NCBI RefSeq assembly: GCF_900094795.1
Contig: NZ_FMBC01000020.1
Coordinates: 37,663 to 74,713, forward strand
From: Kosakonia oryziphila
GTDB taxonomy: Bacteria; Pseudomonadota; Gammaproteobacteria; Enterobacterales; Enterobacteriaceae
Reading direction: 5' to 3'
DNA length: 37,051 nucleotides
This document shows, piece after piece, positions 9,239 through 19,057 of this stretch. The position numbers and the translations under genes are program-made. Every line of letters begins with the position of its first letter. Within the stretch, counting starts at the first letter, position 1. The notes beneath the pieces were generated by a model that was not told where the DNA came from, searched no databases, and saw nothing but the letters and a program-made list of their open reading frames with translations.

Positions 9239-10966
9239 ATGATTTCAGGCATTTTAGCATCCCCGGGTATCGCTTTCGGTAAAGCACTGCTGCTGAAAGA
9301 AGATGAAATAGTCATCGACCGGAAGAAAGTTTCTGCCGACAAGGTTGACCAGGAAATTGAGCGTTTTCTGAGCGGCCGTGCCAAGGCATCGGCGCAGCTT
9401 GAAGCGATCAAAACGAAAGCGGGTGAAACTTTCGGTGAAGAAAAAGAAGCCATCTTCGAAGGGCACATCATGCTGCTGGAAGATGAGGAGCTGGAGCAGG
9501 AAATCATAGCCCTGATTAAAGATAAGAGCATGACTGCCGATGCTGCGGCGCATGAAGTTATCGAAGGTCAGGCTACCGCCCTGGAAGAGCTGGATGACGA
9601 ATACCTGAAAGAGCGCGCGGCTGATGTGCGCGATATCGGTAAGCGTCTGCTGCGTAACATTCTGGGCATGCCGATCATTGACCTGAGCGCGATTCAGGAA
9701 GAAGTTATTTTGGTTGCTGCGGATCTGACCCCGTCAGAAACGGCCCAGTTGAATCTGAAAAAAGTGCTCGGTTTTATCACCGATATCGGTGGTCGCACCT
9801 CTCACACCTCTATCATGGCGCGCTCTCTTGAGCTGCCTGCAATTGTGGGCACCGGTAGCGTCACCACTCAGGTGAAAAATGGCGACTATCTGATCCTCGA
9901 TGCGGTTAACAACAAAGTATACGTTAACCCGAGCGACGAAGAGATCGAAACCCTGCGTGCTGCGCAAGCTCAGGTTGCTGCAGAAAAAGCCGAACTGGCG
10001 AAACTGAAAGACCTGCCGGCAATCACCCTTGATGGCCATCAGGTCGAAGTCTGTGCCAACATCGGTACTGTTCGCGATGTCGCGGGCGCAGAGCGCAATG
10101 GCGCTGAAGGTGTTGGTCTGTACCGTACCGAGTTCCTGTTCATGGACCGCGACGCGCTGCCAACTGAAGAAGAGCAGTTCGAAGCCTACAAAGCAGTAGC
10201 TGAAGCCTGTGGCTCTCAGGCCGTGATTGTACGTACCATGGACATTGGTGGCGATAAAGAGCTGCCGTACATGAATTTCCCGAAAGAAGAGAACCCGTTC
10301 CTCGGCTGGCGCGCCGTGCGTATCGCAATGGATCGCAAAGAGATCCTGCGCGATCAGGTTCGCGCTATTCTGCGTGCTTCTGCTTTCGGCAAACTGCGCA
10401 TTATGTTCCCGATGATCATCTCTGTTGAAGAAGTGCGCGCACTGAAAAAAGAGATTGAAATCTACAAACAGGAACTCCGTCAGGAAGGCAAAGCATTTGA
10501 CGAAAGCATTGAGGTTGGCGTGATGGTGGAAACGCCAGCCGCGGCAACTATTGCTCGTCATCTGGCCAAAGAAGTTGATTTCTTTAGTATCGGTACCAAT
10601 GATTTAACGCAGTACACCCTGGCAGTTGACCGTGGTAATGATATGATCTCGCATCTTTACCAGCCGATGTCACCGTCAGTACTCACCCTGATCAAGCAAG
10701 TTATTGATGCTTCTCATGCAGAAGGCAAATGGACTGGCATGTGCGGTGAGCTTGCTGGCGATGAACGTGCTACACTTCTGTTGCTGGGGATGGGTCTGGA
10801 TGAATTCAGTATGAGTGCCATTTCTATCCCGCGCATTAAGAAGATTATCCGTAACACAAACTTCGAAGATGCGAAGGTGTTAGCAGAGCAGGCTCTTGCT
10901 CAACCGACAACGGACGAGTTAATGATGCTGGTTAACAAGTTCATTGAAGAAAAAACAATCTGCTAA
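9239..10966 (+). CDS. ptsI: Phosphoenolpyruvate-protein phosphotransferase (enzyme I)
   Basis: A 575-residue cytoplasmic enzyme that moves phosphate from PEP to HPr. The phosphorylated His189 lies in [11 protein letters not shown]. The N-terminal half holds the HPr-binding helical domain and the phosphohistidine domain; the C-terminal half is the PEP-binding barrel, with Cys502 in [10 protein letters not shown]. Length equals E. coli EI. The ribosome site is AGGTAGGG just before the ATG. The ptsI 3' end is where E. coli has extra crr promoters; I did not verify equivalents. Confidence 0.98.
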   Translation: MISGILASPGIAFGKALLLKEDEIVIDRKKVSADKVDQEIERFLSGRAKASAQLEAIKTKAGETFGEEKEAIFEGHIMLLEDEELEQEIIALIKDKSMTADAAAHEVIEGQATALEELDDEYLKERAADVRDIGKRLLRNILGMPIIDLSAIQEEVILVAADLTPSETAQLNLKKVLGFITDIGGRTSHTSIMARSLELPAIVGTGSVTTQVKNGDYLILDAVNNKVYVNPSDEEIETLRAAQAQVAAEKAELAKLKDLPAITLDGHQVEVCANIGTVRDVAGAERNGAEGVGLYRTEFLFMDRDALPTEEEQFEAYKAVAEACGSQAVIVRTMDIGGDKELPYMNFPKEENPFLGWRAVRIAMDRKEILRDQVRAILRASAFGKLRIMFPMIISVEEVRALKKEIEIYKQELRQEGKAFDESIEVGVMVETPAAATIARHLAKEVDFFSIGTNDLTQYTLAVDRGNDMISHLYQPMSPSVLTLIKQVIDASHAEGKWTGMCGELAGDERATLLLLGMGLDEFSMSAISIPRIKKIIRNTNFEDAKVLAEQALAQPTTDELMMLVNKFIEEKTIC

Positions 10967-11006
10967 TCCACGAGATGCGGCCCAAATTACTGCTTAGGAG
11001 AAGATC

Positions 11007-11516
11007 ATGGGTTTGTTCGATAAACTGAAATCTCTGGTTTCTGATGATAAAAAAGACACCGGAACCATTGAGATTGTTGCCCCGCTTTCTGGCGAAATCG
11101 TCAATATTGAAGATGTGCCGGATGTGGTGTTCGCTGAAAAAATCGTTGGTGATGGCATCGCCATCAAACCGACCGGCAATAAAATGGTTGCTCCGGTTGA
11201 TGGTACTATCGGCAAAATCTTTGAAACCAACCATGCCTTCTCTATCGAATCCGATAGCGGCATCGAACTGTTTGTTCACTTCGGTATCGACACCGTTGAA
11301 CTGAAAGGCGAAGGCTTCAAACGCATTGCGGAAGAAGGCCAACGCGTGAAAGTTGGTGACCCGGTAATCGAATTTGATCTGCCGCTACTGGAAGAGAAAG
11401 CCAAGTCTACTTTGACTCCGGTTGTTATCTCCAACATGGACGAAATCAAAGAGCTGATTAAACTTTCTGGTAGCGTCACCGTGGGCGAGACCCCGGTTAT
11501 CCGCATCAAAAAATAA
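11007..11516 (+). CDS. crr: Glucose-specific EIIA component
   Basis: A 169-residue cytoplasmic EIIA-Glc. Phosphate is accepted on His91 (FVHFGID), and the partner His76 (TNHAFS) is present. In enteric bacteria it passes phosphate to EIICB-Glc, activates adenylate cyclase when phosphorylated, and blocks non-PTS permeases when not. AGGAGA lies ten bases before the ATG. It ends the pts operon, 40 bases after ptsI, and is followed by a strong terminator. Confidence 0.98.
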   Translation: MGLFDKLKSLVSDDKKDTGTIEIVAPLSGEIVNIEDVPDVVFAEKIVGDGIAIKPTGNKMVAPVDGTIGKIFETNHAFSIESDSGIELFVHFGIDTVELKGEGFKRIAEEGQRVKVGDPVIEFDLPLLEEKAKSTLTPVVISNMDEIKELIKLSGSVTVGETPVIRIKK

Positions 11517-11529
11517 GCTCAATGCATAA

Positions 11530-11561
11530 AAGAATGGCGCCTGCGGGCGCCATTCTTATTT
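11530..11561 (+). terminator. crr terminator, possibly bidirectional with pdxK
   Basis: A perfect 12-bp stem (11530-11541 with 11546-11557; core GGCGCC) with loop TGCG, then ATTTT. On the minus strand it would follow the pdxK stop at 11565 and is trailed by TTTTATG, so it may serve both convergent units. Confidence 0.88.
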
Positions 11562-11564
11562 TGG

Positions 11565-12404
11565 TCAGCACGGCGGTAAAATAAGCTCGTCGTAACCTTT
11601 CTCCAACGTATAGCCCATTACCTGCACCACTCTGTTCCCTGCTGCGCGAACGGCCACTTCCAGTTTATTTCCCTGAATAACGCTGCTGACCAACTCGGAG
11701 CAAAACAGATCGCCGGTGCCTTTCAAATCCGTTTCGACACGCGGATAACCACTGACGGTAACCCCATCCGCTGTCACCAGCACCACATGTATCTGACCGT
11801 CATCCTCATCGACCGGCGCGCTGGTGATCGCCACCCAGAGCAGAGTAGAAGACAACAGCCCTTTTGCTGCGGCGATAGCGCTTTGCAGATCCCGGCACGG
11901 TTTGCCGCTGAGAATTTCCAGTTCAAACACGTTCGGCGTGATCCCCTGCGCCAGCGGCAGCAAATGTTCACGGTAGGCCTGAGGTATTTCCGCTTTTACA
12001 TAGATACCGCTGTCAGTATCGCCAATAACCGGATCGACCAGAATCACTAGCAGCGGGTGTTTCTCCCGTAGTGCTTTAAGCCACGTTGCCAGCAGCACAA
12101 TCTGGCTGGCACTTCCCATGTAGCCGGTGGTTACCGCTTTCAGCGTACGCAAAACATCGCGCTCTTCCAGCGCTTGCAGGTAACCGCTAAACCACTCATC
12201 CGGGATCACGCCGCCATAAAAGGTATCGTAATGTGGCGTATTGCTGAACAGCACGGTCGGCACGGCCAGTACATTGAGATTGTGCTGACGAATATTTGGC
12301 ACCGCAATGCTGTTGCCGACGCTACCGTATACAACCTGAGACTGCACCGCAACAATATCAGCCTGCTGCGCCCGGGTTTTATCCCGAAACAGGATCATCT
12401 CCAT
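11565..12404 (-). CDS. pdxK: Pyridoxal kinase PdxK
   Basis: A 279-residue ribokinase-fold kinase that phosphorylates pyridoxal, pyridoxine and pyridoxamine, the salvage route to PLP. The N-terminal strand and [15 protein letters not shown] motif, the segment VDPVIGD and the catalytic DLKGTGDLF (general base Asp) are intact. It is four residues shorter than E. coli PdxK (283), with changes at the two ends. AAGGAAGA sits correctly before the ATG. It starts 17 bases after the cysM stop on the same strand, whereas in K-12 yfeK and yfeS lie between them, so read-through from cysM is likely here. Confidence 0.95.
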   Translation of the reverse strand: MEMILFRDKTRAQQADIVAVQSQVVYGSVGNSIAVPNIRQHNLNVLAVPTVLFSNTPHYDTFYGGVIPDEWFSGYLQALEERDVLRTLKAVTTGYMGSASQIVLLATWLKALREKHPLLVILVDPVIGDTDSGIYVKAEIPQAYREHLLPLAQGITPNVFELEILSGKPCRDLQSAIAAAKGLLSSTLLWVAITSAPVDEDDGQIHVVLVTADGVTVSGYPRVETDLKGTGDLFCSELVSSVIQGNKLEVAVRAAGNRVVQVMGYTLEKGYDELILPPC

Positions 12405-12422
12405 CGACTCTTCCTTAACGGG

Positions 12423-13334
12423 TTAAATTCCCGCGCCCTGCGAATAACTCTCTTCACCAAACACACCAGTGGAGAGGTAACGATCGCCGCGATCGCAGAT
12501 GATAGCGACGATCACTGCACCTGGCGTACTTTTCGCCACGCGCAGCGCCCCCGCTACCGCACCGCCAGAACTGACGCCGCAGAAAATCCCCTCCTGAACC
12601 GCCAGCGCGCGCATGGTATTTTCTGCCTCACGTTGATGGATATCCAGAACCTCATCCACCAGCGCGGCGTTAAAAATGCCCGGCATATATTCGGCAGGCC
12701 AGCGGCGAATACCAGGAATGCTGCTCCCCTCTTCCGGTTGCAGCCCGACAATAGTGATGGTTTTATCCTGTTCACGCAGAAAACGCGACACGCCGGTAAT
12801 GGTCCCGGTTGTGCCCATGCTGGAGACAAAATGGGTGATCCGCCCGGCGGTCTGCTGCCAGATTTCCGGGCCGGTGGTAGTGTAGTGGGCGTAGGGATTA
12901 TCCGGGTTGTTGAATTGATCGAGCAGTCTGCCCTCGCCGTTTGCGGCCATTTCCAGCGCCAGATCGCGCGCGCCTTCCATTCCCTGCTCTTTGGTAACCA
13001 GAATCAGCTCCGCGCCATAGGCGCGCATCGCTGCACGACGTTCCTGGCTCATGTTGTCCGGCATCAGCAATTTCATGCGATAGCCTTTCAGCGCCGCTAT
13101 CATCGCCAGCGCGATCCCGGTATTGCCGCTGGTGGCTTCAATCAGCACATCCCCGGGCTTAATCTCTCCGCGCTTTTCCGCCTGCACAATCATCGACAGT
13201 GCGGCGCGATCTTTGACCGATCCAGCGGGGTTGTTACCTTCCAGTTTGACCCAAATTTCGCTGCCGTTATCCGGCGTGAGGCGTTGCAATTTAACCAGCG
13301 GCGTATTGCCGATGGTATCTTCTAATGTTTTCAC
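12423..13334 (-). CDS. cysM: Cysteine synthase B
   Basis: A 303-residue PLP enzyme, the isozyme that can use thiosulfate to make S-sulfocysteine. The PLP lysine is Lys41 (GSVKDRAA), with TSGNTG and GTTGT loops. The start is GTG (13332-13334) behind AGGAA; E. coli cysM also uses GTG. It is the fifth gene after cysP-U-W-A, separated from cysA by 125 bases that hold a REP pair, so its expression may be partly uncoupled from the transport genes. Confidence 0.97.
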   Translation of the reverse strand: MKTLEDTIGNTPLVKLQRLTPDNGSEIWVKLEGNNPAGSVKDRAALSMIVQAEKRGEIKPGDVLIEATSGNTGIALAMIAALKGYRMKLLMPDNMSQERRAAMRAYGAELILVTKEQGMEGARDLALEMAANGEGRLLDQFNNPDNPYAHYTTTGPEIWQQTAGRITHFVSSMGTTGTITGVSRFLREQDKTITIVGLQPEEGSSIPGIRRWPAEYMPGIFNAALVDEVLDIHQREAENTMRALAVQEGIFCGVSSGGAVAGALRVAKSTPGAVIVAIICDRGDRYLSTGVFGEESYSQGAGI

Positions 13335-13354
13335 GGTTCCTGCTCAATAAAAAA

Positions 13355-13437
13355 GCCGGGTCGCGCTACATTTACCCGGCCTACAAAGCAGTGCAGATGC
13401 AGATATTGTAGGCCCGGTAAGCAAAGCGCTACCGGGC
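13355..13437. repeat. Pair of REP palindromes (BIME-like) between cysA and cysM
   Basis: Two facing REP-like units: GCCGGGT...ACCCGGCCTACAA (13355-13386) and TTGTAGGCCCGGT...ACCGGGC (13406-13437). Each folds into a GC-rich hairpin, and the conserved CCTACAA/TTGTAGG heads face each other. Such pairs are common between cotranscribed enterobacterial genes, where they can stabilise the upstream message or reduce read-through. Confidence 0.8.
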
Positions 13438-13459
13438 GATAGACATAGTGCTTAACCTA

Positions 13460-14554
13460 TCAGGCAGTTTCCGCCAGAGCAAGATCTGTACCGACGTCAA
13501 TACGTTCATTGCCGTTATACAACCGCGCATGCTGCAAACCGACAAACAAGCGCTCGCCACGCTGCGGCGGTTGCTCATCGCGCATCACAACGGTGAGAGG
13601 TTCCGGGTTCCAGCCGAGCGGCTGTACTACCAGTTGGGTATAGTGTCCTTTCGGACTGGCTTCCAGTACCTGCACCGGCAATGGAGAATCCAGGCTAGTG
13701 CGGCGACTGATATCCACTTCCCAGGGACGCAAAAACAGATCCACTTCACCCTGCCAGGCGGGCGTATAACCCAGCGGCCAGCGATGTGCACCCACCAGGA
13801 ACTGCCCACCCGTCACAGTGCCTTTCAGGCGATTGACCTCGCCCATAAACTCCAGCACAAAGCGGGTTGCTGGTTCGCGCCACACCTGATCCGGCGCATC
13901 CGCCTGTTCAATGTTTCCCTGGCTCATCACCACCACGCGATCGGCCACTTCCGTCGCCTCTTCCTGGTCGTGAGTGACGAACACGCTGGTAAATTTTAGC
14001 TCTTCATGCAACTGACGCAGCCAGCGACGCAGCTCTTTACGCACCTGTGCATCCAGTGCACCAAACGGTTCATCCAGCAGCAGGATCTGCGGCTCTACCG
14101 CCAGCGCACGCGCCAGTGCCACACGCTGCTTCTGCCCGCCGGAAAGCTGTGCAGGGTAGCGTTCTGCCAGATGGGCAAGCTGCACCATCTCCAGCAACTG
14201 CGTCACTTTGGCTTTGATTACAGCGGCATTCGGCCGCTCGCGACGTGGTAGCACCGTCAGACCAAAAGCGATGTTATCGAAGACTGTCATATGGCGGAAC
14301 AGTGCATAGTGCTGAAACACAAAACCAACGCGGCGATCGCGGGCATGCAACCGACTTACATCCGTACCGTGAAAACGAATACGACCGCTGGTCTGGTGTT
14401 CCAGCCCGGCGATAATGCGCAACAGCGTGGTCTTCCCGGAACCGGATGGCCCCAGTAGCGCCACCATTTGCCCGGAAGGGATATCCAGCGAGATATCATT
14501 CAGCACCTGGGTGCGACCAAAGGACTTCTTAATATTGGCAATCTCAATGCTCAT
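13460..14554 (-). CDS. cysA: Sulfate/thiosulfate ABC transporter ATPase CysA
   Basis: A 364-residue ABC ATPase that powers sulfate and thiosulfate uptake. Walker A is GPSGSGKT (35-42), the signature LSGGQ is 137-141, Walker B leads to Asp161-Glu162 in [11 protein letters not shown], and the switch histidine follows in [10 protein letters not shown]. The C-terminal ~120 residues form the regulatory TOBE-like domain. I chose ATG 14554 (MSIEIAN) because a strong GGAGGG precedes it and it agrees with E. coli (365 aa). It overlaps the end of cysW by 11 bases, so translation is coupled. Confidence 0.97.
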   Translation of the reverse strand: MSIEIANIKKSFGRTQVLNDISLDIPSGQMVALLGPSGSGKTTLLRIIAGLEHQTSGRIRFHGTDVSRLHARDRRVGFVFQHYALFRHMTVFDNIAFGLTVLPRRERPNAAVIKAKVTQLLEMVQLAHLAERYPAQLSGGQKQRVALARALAVEPQILLLDEPFGALDAQVRKELRRWLRQLHEELKFTSVFVTHDQEEATEVADRVVVMSQGNIEQADAPDQVWREPATRFVLEFMGEVNRLKGTVTGGQFLVGAHRWPLGYTPAWQGEVDLFLRPWEVDISRRTSLDSPLPVQVLEASPKGHYTQLVVQPLGWNPEPLTVVMRDEQPPQRGERLFVGLQHARLYNGNERIDVGTDLALAETA

Positions 14555-15419
14555 GATTTCCCTCCTGTTGCTGGCGTTTTTCATGGTTGTTCAAACGCCA
14601 CTGCAACGCGCTCTTCAAAAACAGTGTCAAAATAGCCATCAGGGTCAGCAGAGCGGCGGCGGTAAATGCGCCTACGGTGTTGTAGTCCTGCTGCAGTAAC
14701 TCAATTTGTAGCGGCAGCGACAGCGTCTCACCACGGATCGAACCGGAGACCACCGAGACCGCGCCAAACTCGCCAATCGCACGCGCGTTGGTCAGCACCA
14801 CGCCATACAACAGCGCCCAACGGATATTCGGCAGCGTTACGCGGCGAAACATCTGCCAGCCGCTGGCCCCCAGCAGGATCGCCGCTTCATCTTCCTGACT
14901 CCCCTGGCTCAGCATCACCGGAACCAGTTCGCGCACAACGAACGGACAGGTGACGAAAATGGTAACCAACACCATGCCCGGCCAGGCAAACATAATTTGC
15001 AGGTTATGCGCATCCAGCCAGCCGCCAAGCGGGCCATTCGAACCGTAAAACAGCAGATAAACCAGACCTGCAACCACTGGTGAAACCGCAAACGGGATAT
15101 CCAGTAATGTCAGCAAAAGCTGGCGACCAGGAAAGTTAAAACGGGTTACCAGCCACGCCAACAGTGTGCCAAACACCAGGTTAACCGGTACGGTGATCAG
15201 CGCAATCAGCACCGTCAGCCAGATGGCATGCAGCATGTCGGCATTCGCCAGATTTTCCAGCACCGGTGCCAGCCCTTTACTGAAAGCCTGTACGAAGATA
15301 TATATCATCGGCACGACGAGGATAAACGCGGAGAGCAAAACCCCCGCGGCAATCAAAAATAGTTTCCCCCAGTTCACCTGAGGTTTGTCATAGCGTTTCA
15401 ATTCGGTTATTTCCGCCAT
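14544..15419 (-). CDS. cysW: Sulfate/thiosulfate permease subunit CysW
   Basis: A 291-residue inner-membrane permease with about six membrane helices. The cytoplasmic EAA loop ([22 protein letters not shown]) contacts CysA. Length equals E. coli. Its ATG overlaps the cysU stop by one base (TAATG), and its end overlaps cysA by 11 bases, so the three transport subunits are translationally coupled. It forms the heterodimeric channel with CysU. Confidence 0.97.
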   Translation of the reverse strand: MAEITELKRYDKPQVNWGKLFLIAAGVLLSAFILVVPMIYIFVQAFSKGLAPVLENLANADMLHAIWLTVLIALITVPVNLVFGTLLAWLVTRFNFPGRQLLLTLLDIPFAVSPVVAGLVYLLFYGSNGPLGGWLDAHNLQIMFAWPGMVLVTIFVTCPFVVRELVPVMLSQGSQEDEAAILLGASGWQMFRRVTLPNIRWALLYGVVLTNARAIGEFGAVSVVSGSIRGETLSLPLQIELLQQDYNTVGAFTAAALLTLMAILTLFLKSALQWRLNNHEKRQQQEGNHEH

Positions 15420-16252
15420 TAGTGACCTACTACACGCTGGCCAAAGCGGCTTTGCAGGGTGTTGATGGAAAACAGCAGCAGCAGAGACGCCGCGAGGATC
15501 ACCGAAGCAATTGCACTCGCCGCCGGGTAATCAAACTCCTGCAAGCGAACAAAAATCATCAGCGAGGTGACTTCGGTCTTCCAGGCAATGTTACCGGCGA
15601 TAAAGATCACCGCGCCAAATTCGCCGAGACTGCGGGTGAATGACAGCGCCACACCCGCCATCAGCGCCGGGGAAAGCTCAGGCAAAACAACGCGACGAAA
15701 GCTCTGCCAGCGTGTTGCGCCGAGGGTTTCCGCCGCTTCTTCGTATTCAGGCCCTAACTCCTCCAGCACCGGCTGGATGGTACGCACCACAAACGGGATG
15801 CTGGTAAAGGCCATTGCCACTGCAATGCCAAGCCAGGTGTAAGTCACTTTGATATCGAACTTCGCCAGCCACTCGCCATAAAATCCGTTCACGGAAAACA
15901 ACGAGGCCAGCGTCAAACCGGCCACCGCAGTCGGCAGTGCAAACGGCAGGTCAATCAGCGCATCCAGCAGCGTGCGTCCCGGAAAACGGTAACGGGTGAG
16001 GATCCAGGCCATCAGCAGACCAAAAACGCCGTTAAAAACTGACGCCACAAACGCCGACAGCAAAGTAACTTTATAGGCCGCCACCACCTGTGGGTTGGTG
16101 ACCACTTCCCAGTATTGCGACCAGCTCATTTGCGCCAGTTGCATTACCAGTGCGCTCAGCGGCAGCAGCAATACCAGACAAACAAAAAACAGGCTGCCAC
16201 CGAGGCTTAAACCAAACCCCGGCAACACACGTTTTGCGGTTCCTGCAAACAT
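15419..16252 (-). CDS. cysU: Sulfate/thiosulfate permease subunit CysU (CysT)
   Basis: A 277-residue inner-membrane permease with about six helices and an EAA loop (YEEAAETLGATRWQSF). The start ATG at 16250-16252 overlaps the cysP stop as TGATG; an in-frame GTG one codon earlier is possible but less likely, and E. coli CysT starts MFA as here. It pairs with CysW. Confidence 0.96.
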   Translation of the reverse strand: MFAGTAKRVLPGFGLSLGGSLFFVCLVLLLPLSALVMQLAQMSWSQYWEVVTNPQVVAAYKVTLLSAFVASVFNGVFGLLMAWILTRYRFPGRTLLDALIDLPFALPTAVAGLTLASLFSVNGFYGEWLAKFDIKVTYTWLGIAVAMAFTSIPFVVRTIQPVLEELGPEYEEAAETLGATRWQSFRRVVLPELSPALMAGVALSFTRSLGEFGAVIFIAGNIAWKTEVTSLMIFVRLQEFDYPAASAIASVILAASLLLLFSINTLQSRFGQRVVGH

Positions 16253-17268
16253 CACTTACGCCCCGCCGCCAGTAACTTGTCCAGCTCGCCACCGCTGGCG
16301 AAGTGGGTTTTCATCACATCAGGCCAGGAGCCAAATTTGTCTTCCACGCGAAACAGCACCGTTTGCGGGAATTTATCCGCCAGCTTTGCCATGACATCCG
16401 GGTTATTCACGCGGTAGTAGTAATCGGTGATGATGGTTTGCGCCTGGGGGCTGTAGAGCCAGTTGAGGTATGCTTTCGCGGCTTTTTCCGTCCCGTTAGC
16501 TTTTACATTTTTATCGACCCACGCCACCGGGAATTCCGCCAGGATATTGACCTTCGGCACTACCACTTCAAAACCCTGCGCTTCGTACTGCTTGCGGATA
16601 TTATTGACTTCGGATTCAAAAGTGATCAGCACATCGCCAAGACCGCGCTCAACGAACGTAGTGGTTGCGCCGCGACCGCCGGTATCGAACACTTCAACGT
16701 TTTTCAAAAACTGCGTCATAAACTGTTCAGTTTTCGCTTTATCGCCACCATCCGCCTGATCCGCTGCGCCCCACGCCGCCAGATAAGTGTAGCGGGCGTT
16801 ACCGGAGGTTTTCGGGTTCGGGAAAATCAGTTTTACGTCGGAACGTACCAGGTCGCTCCACTCGTGGATATTCTTCGGATTGCCCTTACGAACAAGAAAC
16901 GCCATCGTCGAATAGAACGGCGAACTGTTATTCGGTAAACGGCTTTGCCAGTCCGCCGGGATCAGGTTGCCTTTGTCGTGCAAGATCTGCACATCCGTCA
17001 CCTGGTTGTAGGTAACAACATCTGCTTTCAGTCCCTGCAAAATCGCCAGCGCCTGTTTTGACGAACCGGCATGGGATTGTTTGATCGTCAGCTTATCGCC
17101 AGGGTTATCTTTCGCCCATTGCTGTTCAAACGGCGTATTCAGCGCCGCAAAGAGCTCGCGTGACACATCATAAGAGCTGTTTAGCAGTTCCGTCGCCTGC
17201 GCCTGCGCTGCCCACAGCGTCATTGCTGCCAGCGTCAGATATCCTTTTTTCAGTAAGTTAACGGCCAT
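16252..17268 (-). CDS. cysP: Periplasmic thiosulfate/sulfate-binding protein CysP
   Basis: A 338-residue periplasmic binding protein that delivers thiosulfate (and sulfate) to CysUWA. Signal peptide: KK near the N-terminus, a hydrophobic core at residues 9-20, and a probable cut after AQA at residue 25. The mature part shows [14 protein letters not shown] and SHAGSSKQA, which bind the oxyanion. It is first of cysPUWAM and identical in length to E. coli. In K-12 ucpA and the mur genes follow upstream; here yfeX is the direct neighbour. Confidence 0.97.
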   Translation of the reverse strand: MAVNLLKKGYLTLAAMTLWAAQAQATELLNSSYDVSRELFAALNTPFEQQWAKDNPGDKLTIKQSHAGSSKQALAILQGLKADVVTYNQVTDVQILHDKGNLIPADWQSRLPNNSSPFYSTMAFLVRKGNPKNIHEWSDLVRSDVKLIFPNPKTSGNARYTYLAAWGAADQADGGDKAKTEQFMTQFLKNVEVFDTGGRGATTTFVERGLGDVLITFESEVNNIRKQYEAQGFEVVVPKVNILAEFPVAWVDKNVKANGTEKAAKAYLNWLYSPQAQTIITDYYYRVNNPDVMAKLADKFPQTVLFRVEDKFGSWPDVMKTHFASGGELDKLLAAGRK

Positions 17269-17394
17269 TGCGTACCCTTATAAGCTGATGACTTCACAAC
17301 CCTCAGTTTATTTATAACGGGTGTGAAAACAGTAACGGTTTTATATACCATTTGGTGATTTGGAATCATAAAAGAATATAAGCAGCAAGGAGTA
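17269..17394 (-). promoter_or_regulatory. cysP promoter region (CysB-dependent by homology)
   Basis: On the minus strand this stretch contains ATGGTATATAAAACCGTTA and later CCGTTATAAAT, then ATAAGGGTACGCA before the ATG. These blocks match the E. coli cysP promoter as I recall it, in which CysB binds upstream of a weak -35. TATAAA within CCGTTATAAAT is the likely -10. Sigma and activator assignment is by homology. Confidence 0.6.
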
Positions 17395-17413
17395 TGGCCG
17401 GGCTCCCCGGCCA
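17395..17413 (-). terminator. Hairpin after yfeX
   Basis: A perfect 8-bp stem TGGCCGGG/CCCGGCCA with a three-base loop, 17 bases past the yfeX stop. There is no T-run behind it on the minus strand, so it may be a 3' stabilising hairpin rather than a true terminator. Confidence 0.4.
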
Positions 17414-17429
17414 GGAAAAACGCGAGGTT

Positions 17430-18329
17430 TTACAGCGACAACAACTTATCAAGCGACGGTGCAAAATAGTAACCGCCTGTTACCGGATGGGTGAAACGCA
17501 ACATTGCATCGCGTTTGCCATCGGCATCGCCAAACATGCTCAGCAGTTGCTGTTCAATGTTGTAGAGACGCGCACAGTAAGTACAGAAGTATAGGCCGTG
17601 CGTGCCGCTGGCAGTGCCGTACGGCAGACTCTGGCGCACAATTTTCAGCCCTTTGCCGTCCTCTTTCAGATCGACACGGGTCAGGTGCGAGGTAACCGGA
17701 CGGGCATCGCCGTCGATCTCTTCATTCGCCTCTTTGGTGCGACCAATCATCATCTCCTGATCGGCAACGCTCATACGATTGAGCTGCTTCAGATTGTGCT
17801 CCCAGCGCTGCACCATCACATACGTACCACCAACGTCGACGCCATCCTGAATAATCGCCACTTCCCGGCGCTTCTCATCACCTGCCGGGTTTTCCGTACC
17901 GTCGACAAAACCGCTCAAATCGCGCTCTTCCACCCAACGGAAGCCGTGTGTCTCTTCTTTCACATCAATAGCATCGCCAAACGCCTCCAGAGCGGCCTGG
18001 GCGACGGAGAAATTCACATCGTGGCGCAGAGAGAGAATATGGATCAGCACATCATGTTGCGTGGCGGGAGCCAGACCTTTGCCGTAAGAGGGGAAATCTT
18101 TCAGCTCATCTGCGCCTTCCGGCCCGTTCAACGCGCGCCATGCGTTGTTACCGAAGGCCACCGTCGCCCCCAGCGCCGCATCGGGGAATTTTTGCTGAAA
18201 AGTCGCCAACTTATCGACAAAAACTTTACAGCCCGCGCGCAGAGCATCTATGTCCCCTTTGACGCTGGCCTCAATCCAAATCGCTGCACGGCAGTGTTCC
18301 GGCAAAATGCCGCTTTGCACCTGAAACAT
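17430..18329 (-). CDS. yfeX: Dye-decolorizing-type heme peroxidase YfeX
   Basis: A 299-residue DyP-type heme peroxidase. Asp143 in GFVDGTENP, proximal His215 (PVTSHLTR) and Arg232 (KIVRQSLP) are all present. E. coli YfeX is cytoplasmic and oxidises porphyrinogens; an iron-releasing activity on heme was claimed and disputed. The frame is open 25 codons upstream, but ATG 18329 (MFQVQSGI) follows GGAGGAG and gives the E. coli length. A terminator hairpin lies directly before this ribosome site, so transcription arriving from yfeY should be limited. Confidence 0.96.
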   Translation of the reverse strand: MFQVQSGILPEHCRAAIWIEASVKGDIDALRAGCKVFVDKLATFQQKFPDAALGATVAFGNNAWRALNGPEGADELKDFPSYGKGLAPATQHDVLIHILSLRHDVNFSVAQAALEAFGDAIDVKEETHGFRWVEERDLSGFVDGTENPAGDEKRREVAIIQDGVDVGGTYVMVQRWEHNLKQLNRMSVADQEMMIGRTKEANEEIDGDARPVTSHLTRVDLKEDGKGLKIVRQSLPYGTASGTHGLYFCTYCARLYNIEQQLLSMFGDADGKRDAMLRFTHPVTGGYYFAPSLDKLLSL

Positions 18330-18341
18330 CACTCCTCCTGG

Positions 18342-18366
18342 AAAAAACAAGCCACACATGCGTGGC
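18342..18366 (-). terminator. Terminator between yfeY and yfeX
   Basis: On the minus strand, GCCACGCATGTGTGGC (18366-18351) is followed by TTGTTTTTT. It ends 55 bases after the yfeY stop and just before the yfeX ribosome site, so it could terminate yfeY or attenuate yfeX. Confidence 0.65.
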
Positions 18367-18421
18367 GATAAACGCGCTATTGTACCGTTTTTTCGCCCCG
18401 TCACGGCCCGTTGCGATCAAA

Positions 18422-18997
18422 TTATCGGCGCCATACCAGCTTACTTAATTTCCAGTTTTTCAGCGTGTCATCAGAAGGCATCAACCCTTCTGGGCCGCTC
18501 CATTCGCCGGTAAACACATAGCTAATATGCTGGCTACCCGGCGCTTTACACTCAACGCCAGTACTGTCATCGCCCGCTCCTTTAACACAGTTGCCAAACG
18601 CCTTATCAAATACCGCGCTGAACGGTGTGCCAATTTTCACGCCTTTGTCGGTGGCGATATCGCTGTCCAGTACATCAATGCGGCTCACCGCTCCATTTTC
18701 GCCGTTAACGACCAGTGCCAGTTTGGTCTCTTTCAGCGCCTCGAAATAGCGGACAATGCGGCCATTTTCCGTCTTCATGCCGCTACGCAGATGGTAGTCG
18801 CCGCTTAACGCATCATTGATGGCCGGCTCATTGAGCGGCGTGCTGGCTGTGATTTTGCCGACACCGTTTTCGCTCATTTCGATCGAGGAACCAAACCAGT
18901 TCCATGGATACGCCGCCGACCAGTTTACGGAAGCAAGCGTTGAGCAGCCGGTTAACGCCAGCGGCAACACACAGATAAAAGTACGCAGGGATTTCAT
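18422..18997 (-). CDS. yfeY: Lipoprotein of unknown function YfeY
   Basis: A 191-residue envelope lipoprotein. The signal peptide ends in the lipobox LTGC, with Cys18 as the lipidated residue; the following Ser suggests sorting to the outer membrane. Length equals E. coli YfeY (191). The function is unknown; in E. coli it belongs to the sigma-E regulon. A matching promoter is seen at 19028-19055. The mature part contains two other cysteines, near residues 136 and 149, that could form a disulfide. Confidence 0.92.
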   Translation of the reverse strand: MKSLRTFICVLPLALTGCSTLASVNWSAAYPWNWFGSSIEMSENGVGKITASTPLNEPAINDALSGDYHLRSGMKTENGRIVRYFEALKETKLALVVNGENGAVSRIDVLDSDIATDKGVKIGTPFSAVFDKAFGNCVKGAGDDSTGVECKAPGSQHISYVFTGEWSGPEGLMPSDDTLKNWKLSKLVWRR

Positions 18998-19027
18998 GCA
19001 CCATTCCTTTTTTTCATTTAACGCCAG

Positions 19028-19055
19028 TTGGAGTCGCTGGCGGGCAAAAAGTGCC
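19028..19055 (-). promoter_or_regulatory. Sigma-E promoter of yfeY
   Basis: On the minus strand GGCACTT (consensus GGAACTT), a 16-base spacer and TCCAA, ending 31 bases before the yfeY ATG. It fits the envelope-stress sigma factor pattern and the reported sigma-E control of yfeY in E. coli. Confidence 0.6.
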
Positions 19056-19057
19056 GT

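Noticed and set aside
9734..10561. 275-codon minus-strand frame inside ptsI
   Set aside because: Antisense shadow of a highly biased, highly expressed gene; its composition gives a His/Phe-rich product resembling no family, and it has no start signals.
12174..13325. 383-codon plus-strand frame opposite cysM and pdxK
   Set aside because: Runs antisense through two clearly conserved enzymes, crosses their junction, and lacks a ribosome site.
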